Source of the DNA: Maricaulis sp.
GTDB lineage: Bacteria; Pseudomonadota; Alphaproteobacteria; Caulobacterales; Maricaulaceae
NCBI RefSeq assembly: GCF_017643475.1
Contig: NZ_JAEPNI010000001.1
Span: forward strand, 1,364,001 to 1,428,000
Direction: 5' to 3'
DNA: 64,000 nucleotides
Shown: in pieces, positions 1 to 7,259 of the stretch
Layout: each line of letters opens with the position of its first letter
Position numbering within the stretch: the stretch's first letter is position 1
Notes under the pieces: generated by a model
What the model saw: only the letters and a program-made list of their open reading frames with translations
Told to the model about the DNA's origin: nothing
Databases searched by the model: none
Made by a program: the position numbers and the translations under genes

Positions 1-228
1 CAGCTTCCAGCAGCGAATATTCTCTCCCATGAGAGGCTGAAGACGAAGAGCTGAAACGCGAAACACCGTGTAGGCCAGCGCAGATAAGCAGAAATAGGGA
101 ATTAGATCTGGTGGAAAGCCTACAAAGATTGGCATGAAGCAGAAGAACACGGGTAACCAGACGGTCGCCAATCCAATTTCGAACCTAATCGAGTGCGGTC
201 TTAATTGGTCACTTGCTTGGTCAGTCAT
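1..228 (-). CDS. Partial membrane protein, unknown (3' end outside window)
   Basis: A leftward reading frame is open from an ATG at 226-228 to the window edge (76 codons seen). It starts MTDQASDQLRPHSIRFEIGL and then has two hydrophobic stretches, about residues 24-42 and 45-60, so it is probably an inner-membrane protein. A purine-rich GAAAGATGAG precedes the ATG. It lies 27 bases downstream of the fliP stop on the same strand, so it could be cotranscribed with fliO-fliP, but I do not recognise it as a flagellar protein. The C-terminus is cut by the window, so family assignment is not possible. Confidence 0.55.
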   Translation of the reverse strand, partial: MTDQASDQLRPHSIRFEIGLATVWLPVFFCFMPIFVGFPPDLIPYFCLSALAYTVFRVSALRLQPLMGENIRCWKL

Positions 229-255
229 CGCTCATCTTTCAACGAAAGTACCAAT

Positions 256-1011
256 CTACCCCGGTAATGTCCCGAAACTCTGCACCAGCGAGCCGGTCAC
301 CAGTCTCCAGCCATCCACAAGCACGAAGAAAATCAGCTTGAAGGGCAGGGAGATGACGACCGGTGGCAGCATCATCATGCCCATCGACATCAGGATCGAG
401 GCGACCACGAGGTCGATGATCAGGAAGGGGATGAAGAGCAGGAAGCCGATCTCGAAGGCGCGGCGCAGTTCGGAGATCATGAAGGCAGGCGTGACGACCC
501 AGAAAGAGGTCTCTTCCGGCGTGGCCGGGATCGGGTCCTGGGACATATTGATGAACAACTCGAGATCATCCTCGCGTACATGGCTGAGCATGAAGGTCTT
601 CAGCGGCGCTGACGTGCGTTCGAAACTTTCCGTCAGCTCGATCTGGTCGTTCAACAGCGGCTCGATGCCCTCATTGTAGGACTCGGTAAAGACCGGTGCC
701 ATGATGAAGGCGGTCAGGAAGAGTGACAGGCTGACCAGAACCGCATTGGGCGGGCTTTGCTGCAGGCCAAGGCCGGTTCGCAGCAGCGACAGGACCACGA
801 CAATCCGCACGAAACTCGTCGTCATGATGACGATCGACGGCGCCAGCGACAGCACTGTGATCAACGCGATCAGTTGCAGCACGCGCTCGGTCAGCTCGCC
901 TTCAGAACCGGTGTCGATGGTCACGCTCTGCGCTTCGGCGCCGCCGGCGCCCAGGAGCATCATCAGGCCGATAACGAAGAGAGCAAAAGTAAGCCAGAAG
1001 CCTTTGCGCAT
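256..1011 (-). CDS. fliP: Flagellar type III export gate protein FliP
   Basis: FliP is one of the core subunits (with FliQ and FliR) of the export gate in the flagellar basal body, through which axial proteins leave the cytoplasm. The 251-residue product has a cleavable-type hydrophobic N-terminus, the conserved early segment with SFVRIVVVLSLLRTGLGLQQ and PPNAVLVSLSLFLT, and a C-terminal pair of membrane segments containing the FliP signature GMMMLPPVVISLPFKLIFF. Length is normal for the family. I start it at ATG 1009-1011, which overlaps the fliO stop by one base (TGATG); an in-frame GTG at 1014 is an alternative. It is translationally coupled to fliO. Its partners fliQ and fliR are in this window but about 8 kb away. 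Confidence 0.95.
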   Translation of the reverse strand: MRKGFWLTFALFVIGLMMLLGAGGAEAQSVTIDTGSEGELTERVLQLIALITVLSLAPSIVIMTTSFVRIVVVLSLLRTGLGLQQSPPNAVLVSLSLFLTAFIMAPVFTESYNEGIEPLLNDQIELTESFERTSAPLKTFMLSHVREDDLELFINMSQDPIPATPEETSFWVVTPAFMISELRRAFEIGFLLFIPFLIIDLVVASILMSMGMMMLPPVVISLPFKLIFFVLVDGWRLVTGSLVQSFGTLPG

Positions 1012-1316
1012 CACGGCATCTCCGCACGGCTGGGGACCGGCTTGGCCGGCTGGGATTTGATGACGGTCTCGCTTTCCACGCCCAGAAGCACGATGTGTTC
1101 CTCGTCATCGGCCTGGAGAATGACCAGGCGCCGACGCGGGTCGATGATCAAGCTCTCGCGTACTTTGAGGCGCCGGTCATCGATGGCGACCATGCGGGTC
1201 AGACCGGTCAACTGGTTGAAAATCCAGCCCCTCTGTATCGCCATGGCCAGGAGGCCGAATGCCCCCAGCAAGCCGGCCAGCACAACGAGTGCGAGGAAGT
1301 ATTGCGTCATATCCAT
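1011..1316 (-). CDS. fliO: Flagellar biosynthesis protein FliO
   Basis: The 101-residue product has one N-terminal membrane segment (about residues 5-26, MTQYFLALVVLAGLLGAFGL) followed by a short cytoplasmic domain with the FliO-type pattern RRLVILQADDEEHIVLLG. FliO helps assemble FliP into the export gate. It immediately precedes fliP, which is the usual order, and the two overlap at TGATG. I prefer the ATG at 1316; a TTG at 1340 would add eight residues and has no better ribosome binding site. FliO proteins are poorly conserved, so the call rests on topology, the VxIxxxDDxxxVLLGV pattern and position before fliP. Confidence 0.8.
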   Translation of the reverse strand: MDMTQYFLALVVLAGLLGAFGLLAMAIQRGWIFNQLTGLTRMVAIDDRRLKVRESLIIDPRRRLVILQADDEEHIVLLGVESETVIKSQPAKPVPSRAEMP

Positions 1317-1385
1317 CGTAACCGTCACCGAAACCGGCAAATCGCCTGCTGAGTCATGGGATATCCGTCTTTTGCGGTGCGCCGG

Positions 1386-1401
1386 TTAAACCCTCGTTAA
1401 C
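1386..1401. promoter_or_regulatory. Full CtrA binding site between fliO and flgB
   Basis: TTAA (1386-1389), seven bases, then TTAAC (1397-1401) matches the alphaproteobacterial CtrA consensus TTAA-N7-TTAAC exactly. It lies in the gap between the divergent fliO-fliP and flgB-flgC-fliE transcripts. CtrA control of early flagellar genes is established in Caulobacter; that it acts on both directions here is inference. The CtrA kinase CckA is encoded 10 kb downstream. Confidence 0.8.
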
Positions 1402-1445
1402 CGTGCGGGCGCAGCCTAGTCACAGGTTATTAAGGGGATTCGCTC

Positions 1446-1877
1446 ATGCGGCCCGATGATGTGCCCCTCTTGGCACTCCTTCGACAGGAAATGAACTTCA
1501 GCTCGGAACGCCAGCGCGTCATTGCCAACAATGTCGCCAATGCGAATACGCCGGGTTTTGTCGCTCAGGACCTCGACCGCGCCGAATTCGAGCGCACCGT
1601 CAGCGAAGTGATGAGCCAGCGCCGCAGCGCCAACGGCATGCGTCTGCGCACCACGCGCGATGGTCACATGTCCGGAACCGCTCCTGTGGACACGTCTGCG
1701 CGGACCTGGTCGACCCAGGATACTCCGGACAGTGAAACGACGATCAACGGCAATTCCGTTGTCCTGGAAGAACAGATGGTCAAGGCGAATGAAACGCGCA
1801 TGCGTTACGAATCCGCCCTCAGCCTCTATCAGAAAAGCCTCGGCCTGATCCGGACCGCGATCCGGACACCGACATAG
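1446..1877 (+). CDS. flgB: Flagellar basal-body proximal rod protein FlgB
   Basis: FlgB forms part of the proximal rod that links the MS ring and the distal rod. The 143-residue product has the rod-protein N-terminal motif (ANNVANANTPGF, about residues 27-38) and the C-terminal helix expected of axial proteins (EEQMVKANETRMRYESALS). Length matches FlgB. A TTAAGGGGA ribosome binding site stands upstream of the ATG. It is the first gene of flgB-flgC-fliE, with gaps of 18 and 33 bases, and is preceded by the CtrA box at 1386. Confidence 0.95.
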   Translation: MRPDDVPLLALLRQEMNFSSERQRVIANNVANANTPGFVAQDLDRAEFERTVSEVMSQRRSANGMRLRTTRDGHMSGTAPVDTSARTWSTQDTPDSETTINGNSVVLEEQMVKANETRMRYESALSLYQKSLGLIRTAIRTPT

Positions 1878-1895
1878 GCGGGAAAGGGATAAGCC

Positions 1896-2309
1896 ATGGC
1901 TGATCCTCGCGATTCGATGATGGTTTCCGCGATGGGCATGCGAGCCCAGTCCGCGCGCATGCGCATCATTTCGGAAAATATTGCGAATGTGAATTCTACG
2001 TCGCGTGAAGCGGGCGGGGAACCTTATCGCCGCCAGCTCCCGGTTTTCGAGGCCGAGCTGGACCGCGCCACCGGAATGAGCATGGTCCGCATGACGGACG
2101 CTGTGCACGACAATTCAGAGTTCACCCTGCGTCACGAGCCGGACCACCCGGCCGCGAATGCAGATGGTTATGTCATGTATTCCAATGTCAACACTTTCAT
2201 CGAGATGGCGGACATGCGCGAAGCGATGCGCAGCTATGAAGCCAACCTCAACATGATCGAAAATCACCGGCGCATGCTCGAGCGTACGCTGGACCTTCTG
2301 CGCCGCTAA
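1896..2309 (+). CDS. flgC: Flagellar basal-body rod protein FlgC
   Basis: FlgC is the second proximal rod subunit. The 137-residue product carries the flagellar rod N-terminal pattern (SAMGMRAQSARMRIISENIANVNST written in shorter form as SENIANVNST), a central section with PYRRQLPVFEAEL, and the FlgC C-terminal signature of SNVNTFIEMADMREAMRSYE followed by a helix. Length is typical. It follows flgB by 18 bases and precedes fliE by 33 bases, so the three genes form one operon. Confidence 0.95.
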   Translation: MADPRDSMMVSAMGMRAQSARMRIISENIANVNSTSREAGGEPYRRQLPVFEAELDRATGMSMVRMTDAVHDNSEFTLRHEPDHPAANADGYVMYSNVNTFIEMADMREAMRSYEANLNMIENHRRMLERTLDLLRR

Positions 2310-2342
2310 ACGCTGGCGCTGGCCCCCAGGGAGTAGAAACTC

Positions 2343-2660
2343 ATGGCCATTGATCCTTCAGGCCTCCAGGCCTATCAGCAGACCATGCGCGCGGCGCAGG
2401 ACGCGATGAGCAGCGGTTCGGCCGCTGCAAGTGGAAGCGACAATGTCGACTTTACCGGGCTGGTCATGGACTCTATCTCCCAGGCCCAGGGCACCATTCA
2501 GGGCGCCGAGCAAGCCTCAGCCGCCTCCGTCGTTGGTCAGGCGGATTTGGTGGATGTCGTAACGGCTGTGTCTGCTGCCGAAGTCACGCTGGAAACCGTC
2601 GTTGCGGTGCGGGACCAGGTGGTCAAAGCCTATCAGGAAATTCTCCGCATGCCGATTTAA
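2343..2660 (+). CDS. fliE: Flagellar hook-basal body complex protein FliE
   Basis: FliE is the small adaptor that joins the MS ring to the rod. The 105-residue product ends with the conserved FliE C-terminal region (VSAAEVTLETVVAVRDQVVK and AYQEILRMPI), which gives a firm assignment. The N-terminal third is low-complexity and poorly conserved, as is normal. It closes the flgBC-fliE operon and is followed 26 bases later by a strong hairpin terminator. Confidence 0.95.
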   Translation: MAIDPSGLQAYQQTMRAAQDAMSSGSAAASGSDNVDFTGLVMDSISQAQGTIQGAEQASAASVVGQADLVDVVTAVSAAEVTLETVVAVRDQVVKAYQEILRMPI

Positions 2661-2684
2661 CGGCGTGAAGTCAGACGTTTGGAC

Positions 2685-2714
2685 GGCCGCTCGATCGAGC
2701 GGCTGTTTTTCTTT
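2685..2714 (+). terminator. Rho-independent terminator after fliE
   Basis: The stretch GCCGCTCGATCGAGCGGC (2686-2703) is a perfect palindrome that folds into a GC-rich stem and is followed by a T-rich run (TGTTTTTCTTT). It lies just downstream of the fliE stop and should end the flgB operon. Confidence 0.85.
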
Positions 2715-2812
2715 CTAAGGTTTCTCACTTTTTCGCGACGGGGTTCTCTCCGGCGTCCCGTTCTACTCTGCGAGGGAAAACCTAACCGCGGGGGCGGGAC
2801 AGGAGTGAGTAC

Positions 2813-4645
2813 ATGTTCGCGCAAGCGACGGGTAAGCCGACCCAGGGGCTGAAACTGGGAAGCATCATCATTTCTTGTGTTATCGCGTTGACGGGCTGTG
2901 GCGGCGGAGGTGGCGGATCCACGTCAACCGGCGGGACAGGCGGTGGCGGAGGAGGCGGTCAGAACACCAATTCTGCGCCGACTGTCGCGAACGCGAATCT
3001 GGACCAGGCCGCCACGATCGGTGAGGAATTTATCTACGATCCGACCCAGGGCGGCACGACGTTCTCGGACCCGGACGGTGATACGCTGAGTTATGATGTC
3101 ACGCTGGCGCCGGCCAATACGGGGCTGGACGTGCAGGGAACGAACATTGCCGGCACGCCGGACCGGGAGGTCAATGTCACGGCAACGATTACCGCCAGTG
3201 ACCCGATGGGCCTCACGGCGAGTGACCAGTTCACGATCTTCATCCAGCCTGATCATGATGTGCGCTCACTGGCAGGGCTCGCGGGACTGCGATTTGCGGT
3301 CGACCAGGCCGTGAATTTCGATCCGGCTTCATGGGCCGGGCAGTTTGAGGATCCGTCCGGTAACGGGCTGGATATCCAAATCGAACTGGTGACCCCTGTG
3401 CCGGGTCTGGCCGTGGAAAACGGTGCCCTGGTCGGACGGCCGACCACAGCCGGTGTCTTCTCCGCCACGCTGACCGCCAGCAATGGTTCCGGCGAAGATG
3501 CCGTGAAGACCGTCAGCCTGGTCATCATCCGCGCGTCCACCACAAGTGCGCCGGACCTGCCGGGAATGCCGTTCGACTATATCGCCTATTCGCAGGATGA
3601 TACGCCGCTGCACTTTCGCGAGGGCGGAAACAACAACATCGCGGCGACGGATAATACGCCGAACGATAACCCCCTCACCAATGAAGGCGCGACGCTGGGC
3701 CGGGTCCTGTTCTATGACACACGCCTGTCCGTGAATGGCACCGTCTCCTGTTCGAGCTGTCATGTGCAGGCGTTCAGCTTCGGCGAGCCCAGCCAGTTCT
3801 CTACGGGTTTTGACGGACAGATCACTGATCGCAATGCGCCGCACATCGCCAATGCGCGCTTTTATCGCCGGGGCAACATGTTCTGGGACGAGCGCGCGGA
3901 CAGCCTGGAAGACCAGGCGCTGGGACCGATCCAGTCTCCCGTTGAGATGGGCAATACCCTGGCCAATGTCGTGGCCACGGTGGAAAATCTCGCCTTCTAC
4001 CCACCTCTGTTCGAAGCGGTCTTCGGCGATGATGAAGTCACCGCGGAGCGGATCGGCTTGGCGTTGGCGCAGTTCCAGCGGGCCATGGTGAGTTACCAGT
4101 CCGATTTCGACACAGCGGTGATCGGCGACAACCCGAACGCCAACACGCCGGATTTTGTTGGCCGTCTGACCCAGCAGGAGCTGCACGGCATGGCACTGTT
4201 CCAGCCGGTTGATGCCGCGGATCTTGCCCAGGCCGGACTGCCGCCGATCCAGACGATGGGCTGTAACCAGTGTCATCAGACCAATGCCCAGATCTATGTC
4301 AGGCCACCCCAGAATATCGGTCTGGATGCGACTGTTGTCGGCGTCGGGGCGACTGGAGACGATGATTTCAAGTCACCCAGCCTGCGCAATGTCGAACTGA
4401 CAGCGCCCTACATGCATGATGGCCGTTTCGACACGCTGGAGGAGGTGGTCGATTTCTACGCCACCGGCGTCCAGGACAATGGCGAGACCAGCAATCTCCT
4501 GCGTCAGGGAAACAATGCCGGTGCGCCGATCCAGCGCTTTGACCTGGACGCTGAGGATGTCGCCGCGCTGGTCGCCTTCATGTCGAGCTTCACCGATACG
4601 AGTTTCACCGCAGAAGAAGCCTTCTCGGATCCGTTCGAGGAGTGA
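2813..4645 (+). CDS. Di-heme cytochrome c peroxidase-family lipoprotein with N-terminal Ig/cadherin-like domains
   Basis: The 610-residue product begins with a lipoprotein signal ending at Cys29 (ALTGC), followed by a Gly-rich linker. Residues about 50-245 contain two Ig/cadherin-like repeats (the pattern FSDPDGDTLSYDVTL, then ASDPMGLTASDQFTI). Residues about 280-600 are a MauG/bacterial cytochrome c peroxidase domain with two heme-binding CxxCH motifs, CSSCH at residues 313-317 and CNQCH at 484-488, plus the family pattern GRVLFYDTRLSVNG. The enzyme class reduces peroxide or oxidises protein substrates in the periplasm. The Ig-like domains suggest anchoring or partner binding (inference). 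It stands alone between fliE and a nuclease gene; the exact substrate is unknown. Confidence 0.85.
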   Translation: MFAQATGKPTQGLKLGSIIISCVIALTGCGGGGGGSTSTGGTGGGGGGGQNTNSAPTVANANLDQAATIGEEFIYDPTQGGTTFSDPDGDTLSYDVTLAPANTGLDVQGTNIAGTPDREVNVTATITASDPMGLTASDQFTIFIQPDHDVRSLAGLAGLRFAVDQAVNFDPASWAGQFEDPSGNGLDIQIELVTPVPGLAVENGALVGRPTTAGVFSATLTASNGSGEDAVKTVSLVIIRASTTSAPDLPGMPFDYIAYSQDDTPLHFREGGNNNIAATDNTPNDNPLTNEGATLGRVLFYDTRLSVNGTVSCSSCHVQAFSFGEPSQFSTGFDGQITDRNAPHIANARFYRRGNMFWDERADSLEDQALGPIQSPVEMGNTLANVVATVENLAFYPPLFEAVFGDDEVTAERIGLALAQFQRAMVSYQSDFDTAVIGDNPNANTPDFVGRLTQQELHGMALFQPVDAADLAQAGLPPIQTMGCNQCHQTNAQIYVRPPQNIGLDATVVGVGATGDDDFKSPSLRNVELTAPYMHDGRFDTLEEVVDFYATGVQDNGETSNLLRQGNNAGAPIQRFDLDAEDVAALVAFMSSFTDTSFTAEEAFSDPFEE

Positions 4646-4655
4646 GTGCCGTGAA

Positions 4656-4722
4656 ACACCCTCTTCTTTTGGGGAGGGAGAGGGTGAGAACGAGGGGCCG
4701 GCTCAGAACCACCGGCCCCTCG
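4656..4722. repeat. Palindromic repeat/terminator upstream of the GIY-YIG gene
   Basis: Downstream of the peroxidase stop, CACCCTCTTC...GGGAGAGGGTGAG forms an inverted repeat related to the repeats around the DUF559 gene at 42.7-43.2 kb. It is followed by a strong GC hairpin (GAGGGGCCGG/CCGGCCCCTC, about 4692-4721) with a T-rich tail (CGTTTGTTG) that should act as a terminator for the peroxidase gene. Confidence 0.6.
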
Positions 4723-4733
4723 TTTGTTGTTGA

Positions 4734-4765
4734 AAAAAGGCCGCTCCGTCCGGAGCAGCCTTTTA
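4734..4765. terminator. Second, bidirectional hairpin terminator
   Basis: AAAAGGCCGCTCC-GTCC-GGAGCAGCCTTTT folds into a stem flanked by an A-run and a T-run, so it could stop transcription from either side. It lies between the peroxidase gene and the GIY-YIG gene. Confidence 0.6.
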
Positions 4766-4823
4766 GCGATATTGTCTATTTAGTAGTGAGTGAATAATAT
4801 GCAGCCTATGGTATAAATTCGTG

Positions 4824-5171
4824 ATGGACGCATACGAGACAGTCTACGTCATGGCAAGCCGTCCGCGCGGCGCACTGTACACCGGTCGGACAAAAGACCT
4901 GGTGCGGCGTGTGTGGGAGCACCGAACAGGTTTTTTGCGCGGTCACACAAAGAAGTACTCGATCAACCAACTCGTCTATTTCGAGCCCCATGACCACTGG
5001 GAGGCCGCGTGGCGGAGGGAGCAGCAAATCAAGCGCTATCCGCGTGCGTGGAAATTCAATCTGATCGAGGATGGCAATCCGGGATGGAAAGACCTTTGGT
5101 TCGATATCACTGACCAAGGTCACAATCCATTTTCCCCCGGCCTTGTGCCGGGGCCTACGAACGAGTTCTAG
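4824..5171 (+). CDS. GIY-YIG superfamily nuclease, solitary domain
   Basis: The 115-residue product is a stand-alone GIY-YIG domain of the UPF0213/YhbQ type. Motifs visible: VYVMASRPRGALYTGRTKDL (GIY-YIG core, here VYV...LYTG), the helix RRVWEHRTG with the catalytic Arg, and QLVYFEPHDHWEAAWRREQQ with the metal-binding Glu region, ending RAWKFNLIEDGNPGWKDLW. Function of these solitary nucleases is not settled. I start at ATG 4824, three bases inside a GTG. The last dozen codons run into a palindromic repeat (5135-5153), so the tail GLVPGPTNEF is repeat-encoded. Palindromes flank both ends; compare the deleted GIY-YIG remnant at 41071-41229. Confidence 0.85.
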   Translation: MDAYETVYVMASRPRGALYTGRTKDLVRRVWEHRTGFLRGHTKKYSINQLVYFEPHDHWEAAWRREQQIKRYPRAWKFNLIEDGNPGWKDLWFDITDQGHNPFSPGLVPGPTNEF

Positions 5172-5215
5172 CTTGCCAAGTGGTAGGTCCCGGAACTCGC
5201 TTCGCTCCTCCGGGA
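5135..5215. repeat. Two palindromic repeats at the 3' end of the GIY-YIG gene
   Basis: CCCCGGC-CTTGT-GCCGGGG at 5135-5153 is a perfect 7-bp stem inside the last codons of the nuclease gene. A second stem, TCCCGGA at 5188-5194 with TCCGGGA at 5209-5215, encloses a GCGAAGCGAG-type core (on the minus strand) that recurs in the repeats around the DUF559 gene at 42.7 and 43.2 kb. Confidence 0.65.
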
Positions 5216-5234
5216 AAAACAGGAGTTGAATGCG

Positions 5235-5267
5235 AAAGGGCCGCACTGATCAAAATCAGTACGGCCC
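5235..5267 (-). terminator. Terminator after the first DUF885 gene
   Basis: On the minus strand GGGCCGTACTGAT-TTTG-ATCAGTGCGGCCC folds into a 13-bp stem with one mismatch, followed by a short T-run (TTTCGC). It lies 24 bases beyond the stop of the leftward DUF885 gene. Confidence 0.6.
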
Positions 5268-5290
5268 AATCATACGGGGTGCCGGCGGTG

Positions 5291-7177
5291 TTATTCGCCG
5301 GTCTCGGCGATGTAGGTGCGGACCTGTTCTTCCAGGATCGAAAGCGGCAAGGCGCCTTCACGCAGGATGACGTCGTGGAATTCACGGATGTCGTAATCCT
5401 CGCCCAGCTCTTCCTCGGCAATGCCGCGCAGGCGCAGGATTTCCAGCATGCCGATCTTGTAGGCCGTGGCCTGGCCGGCAAAGACGATGTAGCGGTCAAT
5501 CGCGTTGATCGCATCGCCTTCCGGGTTCGGCGTATTTTCCATCAGATAATCGACAGCCTGCTGGCGCGTCCACTGGTTATGGTGCAGGCCGGTATCGACC
5601 ACCAGGCGGCAAGCGCGCCACAGCTCCATAGCCAGGCGACCGAAGTTGGAATACGGGTCCGAGTAGAAGCCGAATTCCAGCGGGAAATACTCTGTGTAAA
5701 GGCCCCAGCCCTCGGTATAGGCCGTGTAGCCGCCAAACCGACGGAAGGCCGGAATGCCCTCCAGCTCTTGCATGATGGCCAGCTGCATGTGGTGACCCGG
5801 CGCGCCTTCGTGATAGGCGAGGGCTTCCATCTGGTAGGTCGGCATTTGCGCCATGTCGCGAAGGTTTGCGTAATAGATGCCCGGGCGGGAGCCATTGGCA
5901 GCGGGGCGCTGGTAGAAGGCCTTGCCGGCGGCGGCCTCACGGAAGGGCTCGACGCGGCGCACTTCCAGTTCCGCTTGCGGGAAGCGGTTGAACATCTGCG
6001 GCAGCGTCTCGACCATGGTGTCGATCATCGCTGTGGCGTCAGCCAGATAGGCTTCGCGGCCTTCATCCGTGTTGGGATAGTAGAACTGCTCGTCCGTGCG
6101 CATGAATTCAAAAAATTCCTGCAGCGAGCCCTCAAAACCGACCTGGGTCATGATGGCGCGCATTTCATTGTGAATGCGCTCGACCTCGGCGACGCCGAGC
6201 TGGTGGATCTCCTCGGCGGAGATATCCATCGTCGTATAGCCGTTGAGCAGGTGGTTGTAGTACTCGCCGCCCTGCGGGTGTTTCCAGACACCGTCATCCT
6301 CGCTGGCAACCGCTTCCTGTTCCTCGAACAGGGAAATCAGGCGACCATAGACCGGGGCGACGACCTCGGTCAGTGCGGCAGAGGCCTCCGCCAGCAGGCG
6401 GTTGGTCTCTTCCTCGCCCAGCTCCAGCGCGGTGACCTTGCGGCGGAAATCGCCCATCAGCGGGCTGTCTTCCCCGCTCTCGTCGAACGGCGCACCCGTG
6501 ACGATGTTGCGCGAGGTCGCGATCATCGGCTGGTAGGTCCAGCGGGGCGTGTAGACACCCAGCTCGGCAGAGCGGCGGGAGTTCGCGATCTGCTGGTCCA
6601 TATAGGCGCCCATATTGCGCAGACGGCCGATATAGGCCTCCGCATCTTCCGCCGTATCAACACGGTGATTGTTGATCAGGAAAGTCGGCGCATTCATGTG
6701 CGGACCGGAACGCGGTGTGAAGGTATAACCGTGATCCCACCACTGGCGACCGGCTTCGGCGCGGGCATTGTTGTACTCGGCCAGGCGCCAGGAAATCTGG
6801 GCGGAACGGTCCAGCGCATCAAAGTCGAAATTGTCCAGCATGTACTGATGCTGTTCACGACCCTGTTCGTACTGGCGCAGCTGTTCTTCCGGGGACGGGT
6901 CATCCCACTGGTCGTAATTGGTCTTCATGCCCAGGAAGGTCTGGTACATGGGCGATTCAGCGACACCCTGGTCGAAAACCTCCTGGAACCAGGCGTTAAG
7001 GCGATCACTCTCGGTTTCGACAGCCTCGTTGGCAGCCGTTTGGGTCTCGGCCTCGGCAGCGGTTTCCGCCGGTGCATTCGTGGCGGCGTTCTGGTCGTCA
7101 GCGGCCTCCGGCTGGCTGCAGGCGGCCAGCAAGGCGGCGACGGAGGCGCCGAGTGTCAGGTGTTTGAGATAGCTCAT
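5291..7177 (-). CDS. DUF885 metallopeptidase-like lipoprotein (copy 1)
   Basis: The 628-residue product begins with a lipoprotein signal (LGASVAALLAAC, Cys about residue 20) and an Ala/Glu-rich linker, then a DUF885 domain to the C-terminus. The family's zinc-type motif YHEGAPGHHMQ is present (His456 first), followed by EGWGLYTE. Known DUF885 members are thought to be M1/M3-like zincin peptidases, but few are characterised, so peptidase activity is inference. Location should be periplasm, lipid anchored. Start: ATG 7177 with TGAGGGGAACC upstream; the frame stays open further but without support. It is paralogous to, and 82 bases downstream of, the next gene, so the two are probably one operon created by tandem duplication. 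Confidence 0.85.
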   Translation of the reverse strand: MSYLKHLTLGASVAALLAACSQPEAADDQNAATNAPAETAAEAETQTAANEAVETESDRLNAWFQEVFDQGVAESPMYQTFLGMKTNYDQWDDPSPEEQLRQYEQGREQHQYMLDNFDFDALDRSAQISWRLAEYNNARAEAGRQWWDHGYTFTPRSGPHMNAPTFLINNHRVDTAEDAEAYIGRLRNMGAYMDQQIANSRRSAELGVYTPRWTYQPMIATSRNIVTGAPFDESGEDSPLMGDFRRKVTALELGEEETNRLLAEASAALTEVVAPVYGRLISLFEEQEAVASEDDGVWKHPQGGEYYNHLLNGYTTMDISAEEIHQLGVAEVERIHNEMRAIMTQVGFEGSLQEFFEFMRTDEQFYYPNTDEGREAYLADATAMIDTMVETLPQMFNRFPQAELEVRRVEPFREAAAGKAFYQRPAANGSRPGIYYANLRDMAQMPTYQMEALAYHEGAPGHHMQLAIMQELEGIPAFRRFGGYTAYTEGWGLYTEYFPLEFGFYSDPYSNFGRLAMELWRACRLVVDTGLHHNQWTRQQAVDYLMENTPNPEGDAINAIDRYIVFAGQATAYKIGMLEILRLRGIAEEELGEDYDIREFHDVILREGALPLSILEEQVRTYIAETGE

Positions 7178-7259
7178 CTGGTTCCCCTCAGTGAAGCTTG
7201 GTGTATCGCAGAACGTGGAGCCCGGCGCCTGCGATGGCAAGACGCCGGGTTGGTCTGCG

